20,819 nt of DNA from RGIG6375 sp964472725 (GTDB lineage Bacteria; Bacillota; Clostridia; Oscillospirales; Oscillospiraceae). The DNA lies in contig CAYYLZ010000031.1 in the NCBI GenBank assembly GCA_964472725.1, forward strand, positions 1 through 20,819. The letters run 5' to 3'. A model generated the notes under the pieces. The model worked only from the letters and a program-made list of their open reading frames with translations, searched no databases and had not been told where the DNA came from. Positions 20,595 through 20,819 of this stretch are shown here, in pieces. The position numbers were made by a program, and so were the translations under genes. Each line of letters opens with the position of its first letter. Within the stretch, counting starts at the first letter, position 1.

Positions 20595-20741
20595 GGATGA
20601 AATCAGCTGCCGCTGATGAAATCTTCACTCCGCTCAGATGAAATCAAATCCGTCCCTCTCCCCGCGAAGCGGGATTTCATCACGAAGTGATTTCATCCAA
20701 CGCAGTTGGATTTATCCCGTCCGTAAAGGACGGATTTAACT
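20573..20741. repeat. Array of small hairpins separated by GATGAAATC / GATTTCATC words
   Basis: Three exact GATGAAATC words (20596-20604, 20615-20623, 20637-20645; a variant at 20573) are followed by the inverse word GATTTCATC twice (20673-20681, 20689-20697) and decayed copies at 20709 and 20733. Between them lie different short palindromes: ATCCTTGC/GCAAGGAT, ATCAGC/GCTGAT, CCGC-GAA-GCGG, CACGAAGTG, CCAA..TTGG and CGTCC..GGACG. The constant part is the spacer word and the variable part is the hairpin, the reverse of a CRISPR. It lies between the S23 operon and the tRNA terminator. Confidence 0.75.
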
Positions 20742-20742
20742 G

Positions 20743-20774
20743 AAAAAAGCACTTGCAAACGCAAGTGCTTTTTT
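20743..20774 (-). terminator. Terminator downstream of tRNA-Trp
   Basis: Perfect 14-bp stem: six A plus GCACTTGC (20743-20756) pairs with GCAAGTGC plus six T (20761-20774), loop AAAC. It works in either direction; on the minus strand it sits right after the tRNA 3' end. Confidence 0.93.
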
Positions 20775-20776
20775 CT

Positions 20777-20819
20777 TGGCAGGGGCAGAAGGACTTGAAC
20801 CCTCGGCACTCGGTTTTGG
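20777..20819 (-). tRNA. trnW: tRNA-Trp (CCA anticodon), 3' half, cut by the window edge
   Basis: Read on the minus strand, the sequence starts at the anticodon CCA, then AA and ACC of the anticodon stem. The T-arm GAGGG-TTCAAGT-CCTTC follows, then acceptor TGCCCCT, discriminator G and an encoded CCA. The acceptor and anticodon loop match the Bacillus tRNA-Trp pattern. The first 33 or so bases lie outside the window. Confidence 0.9.

Noticed and set aside
20573..20741. CRISPR-like array
   Set aside because: Constant words are only 9 bp, invert mid-array, and the intervening parts are palindromes of varying, short length; no cas genes.

Overview
The window looks like a chromosomal piece of an anaerobic, moderately GC-rich Clostridia-type Firmicute, probably a gut Oscillospiraceae or Christensenellaceae relative. 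This is inferred from the consistent AGGAGG-type ribosome binding sites, sigma-A-like promoters, CCA-encoding tRNA-Trp, short lipoproteins, an XRE-TPR regulator, S23-type four-helix-bundle genes, and many small intergenic repeats of kinds familiar in that group. No plasmid, phage or CRISPR genes are seen.

Left third (1-9016), anaerobic redox metabolism. A minus-strand unit holds a thiolase and, at the edge, the first 13 codons of a short-chain dehydrogenase. Divergent to it is a plus-strand pair encoding a molybdopterin enzyme of the pyrogallol-phloroglucinol transhydroxylase / catechol dehydroxylase group and its ferredoxin-like partner with a C-terminal beta-sandwich domain. After a strong terminator and a repeat cluster comes a minus-strand pair: a PHP-family phosphatase followed by a large FMN/FAD/4Fe-4S ene-reductase. 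Together these suggest reductive handling of a plant phenolic or similar substrate, with thiolytic cleavage downstream. The substrate cannot be read from sequence.

Middle (9017-15223). A CorA-type Mg2+ channel follows a 13-codon leader ORF, MEPDPCPGNITVA. Six of its first seven residues match the enterobacterial MgtL leader peptide, whose acidic/proline start senses Mg2+ through ribosome instability. This is the most exciting signal in the window. Next are an AI-2E-family membrane protein (minus), an unlisted 51-residue cysteine-rich protein (minus), a MazG-like hydrolase overlapping a methyltransferase (plus), and ATP-type PEP carboxykinase, pckA (plus), with its own promoter and terminator.

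Right third (15224-20819), mostly minus strand: a 576-residue lipoprotein, an XRE-TPR regulator with a small lipoprotein behind it, an operon of four-helix-bundle / NUDIX / four-helix-bundle genes, an array of small hairpins separated by GATGAAATC words, and the 3' half of tRNA-Trp at the window end.

A recurring theme is the placement of MITE-like repeats. In three cases (upstream of the transhydroxylase, the corA leader and the mazG-like gene) an element sits just after a predicted promoter -10 box and before the ribosome binding site. Removing it in silico rejoins promoter and ribosome binding site with a short or fairly short leader.
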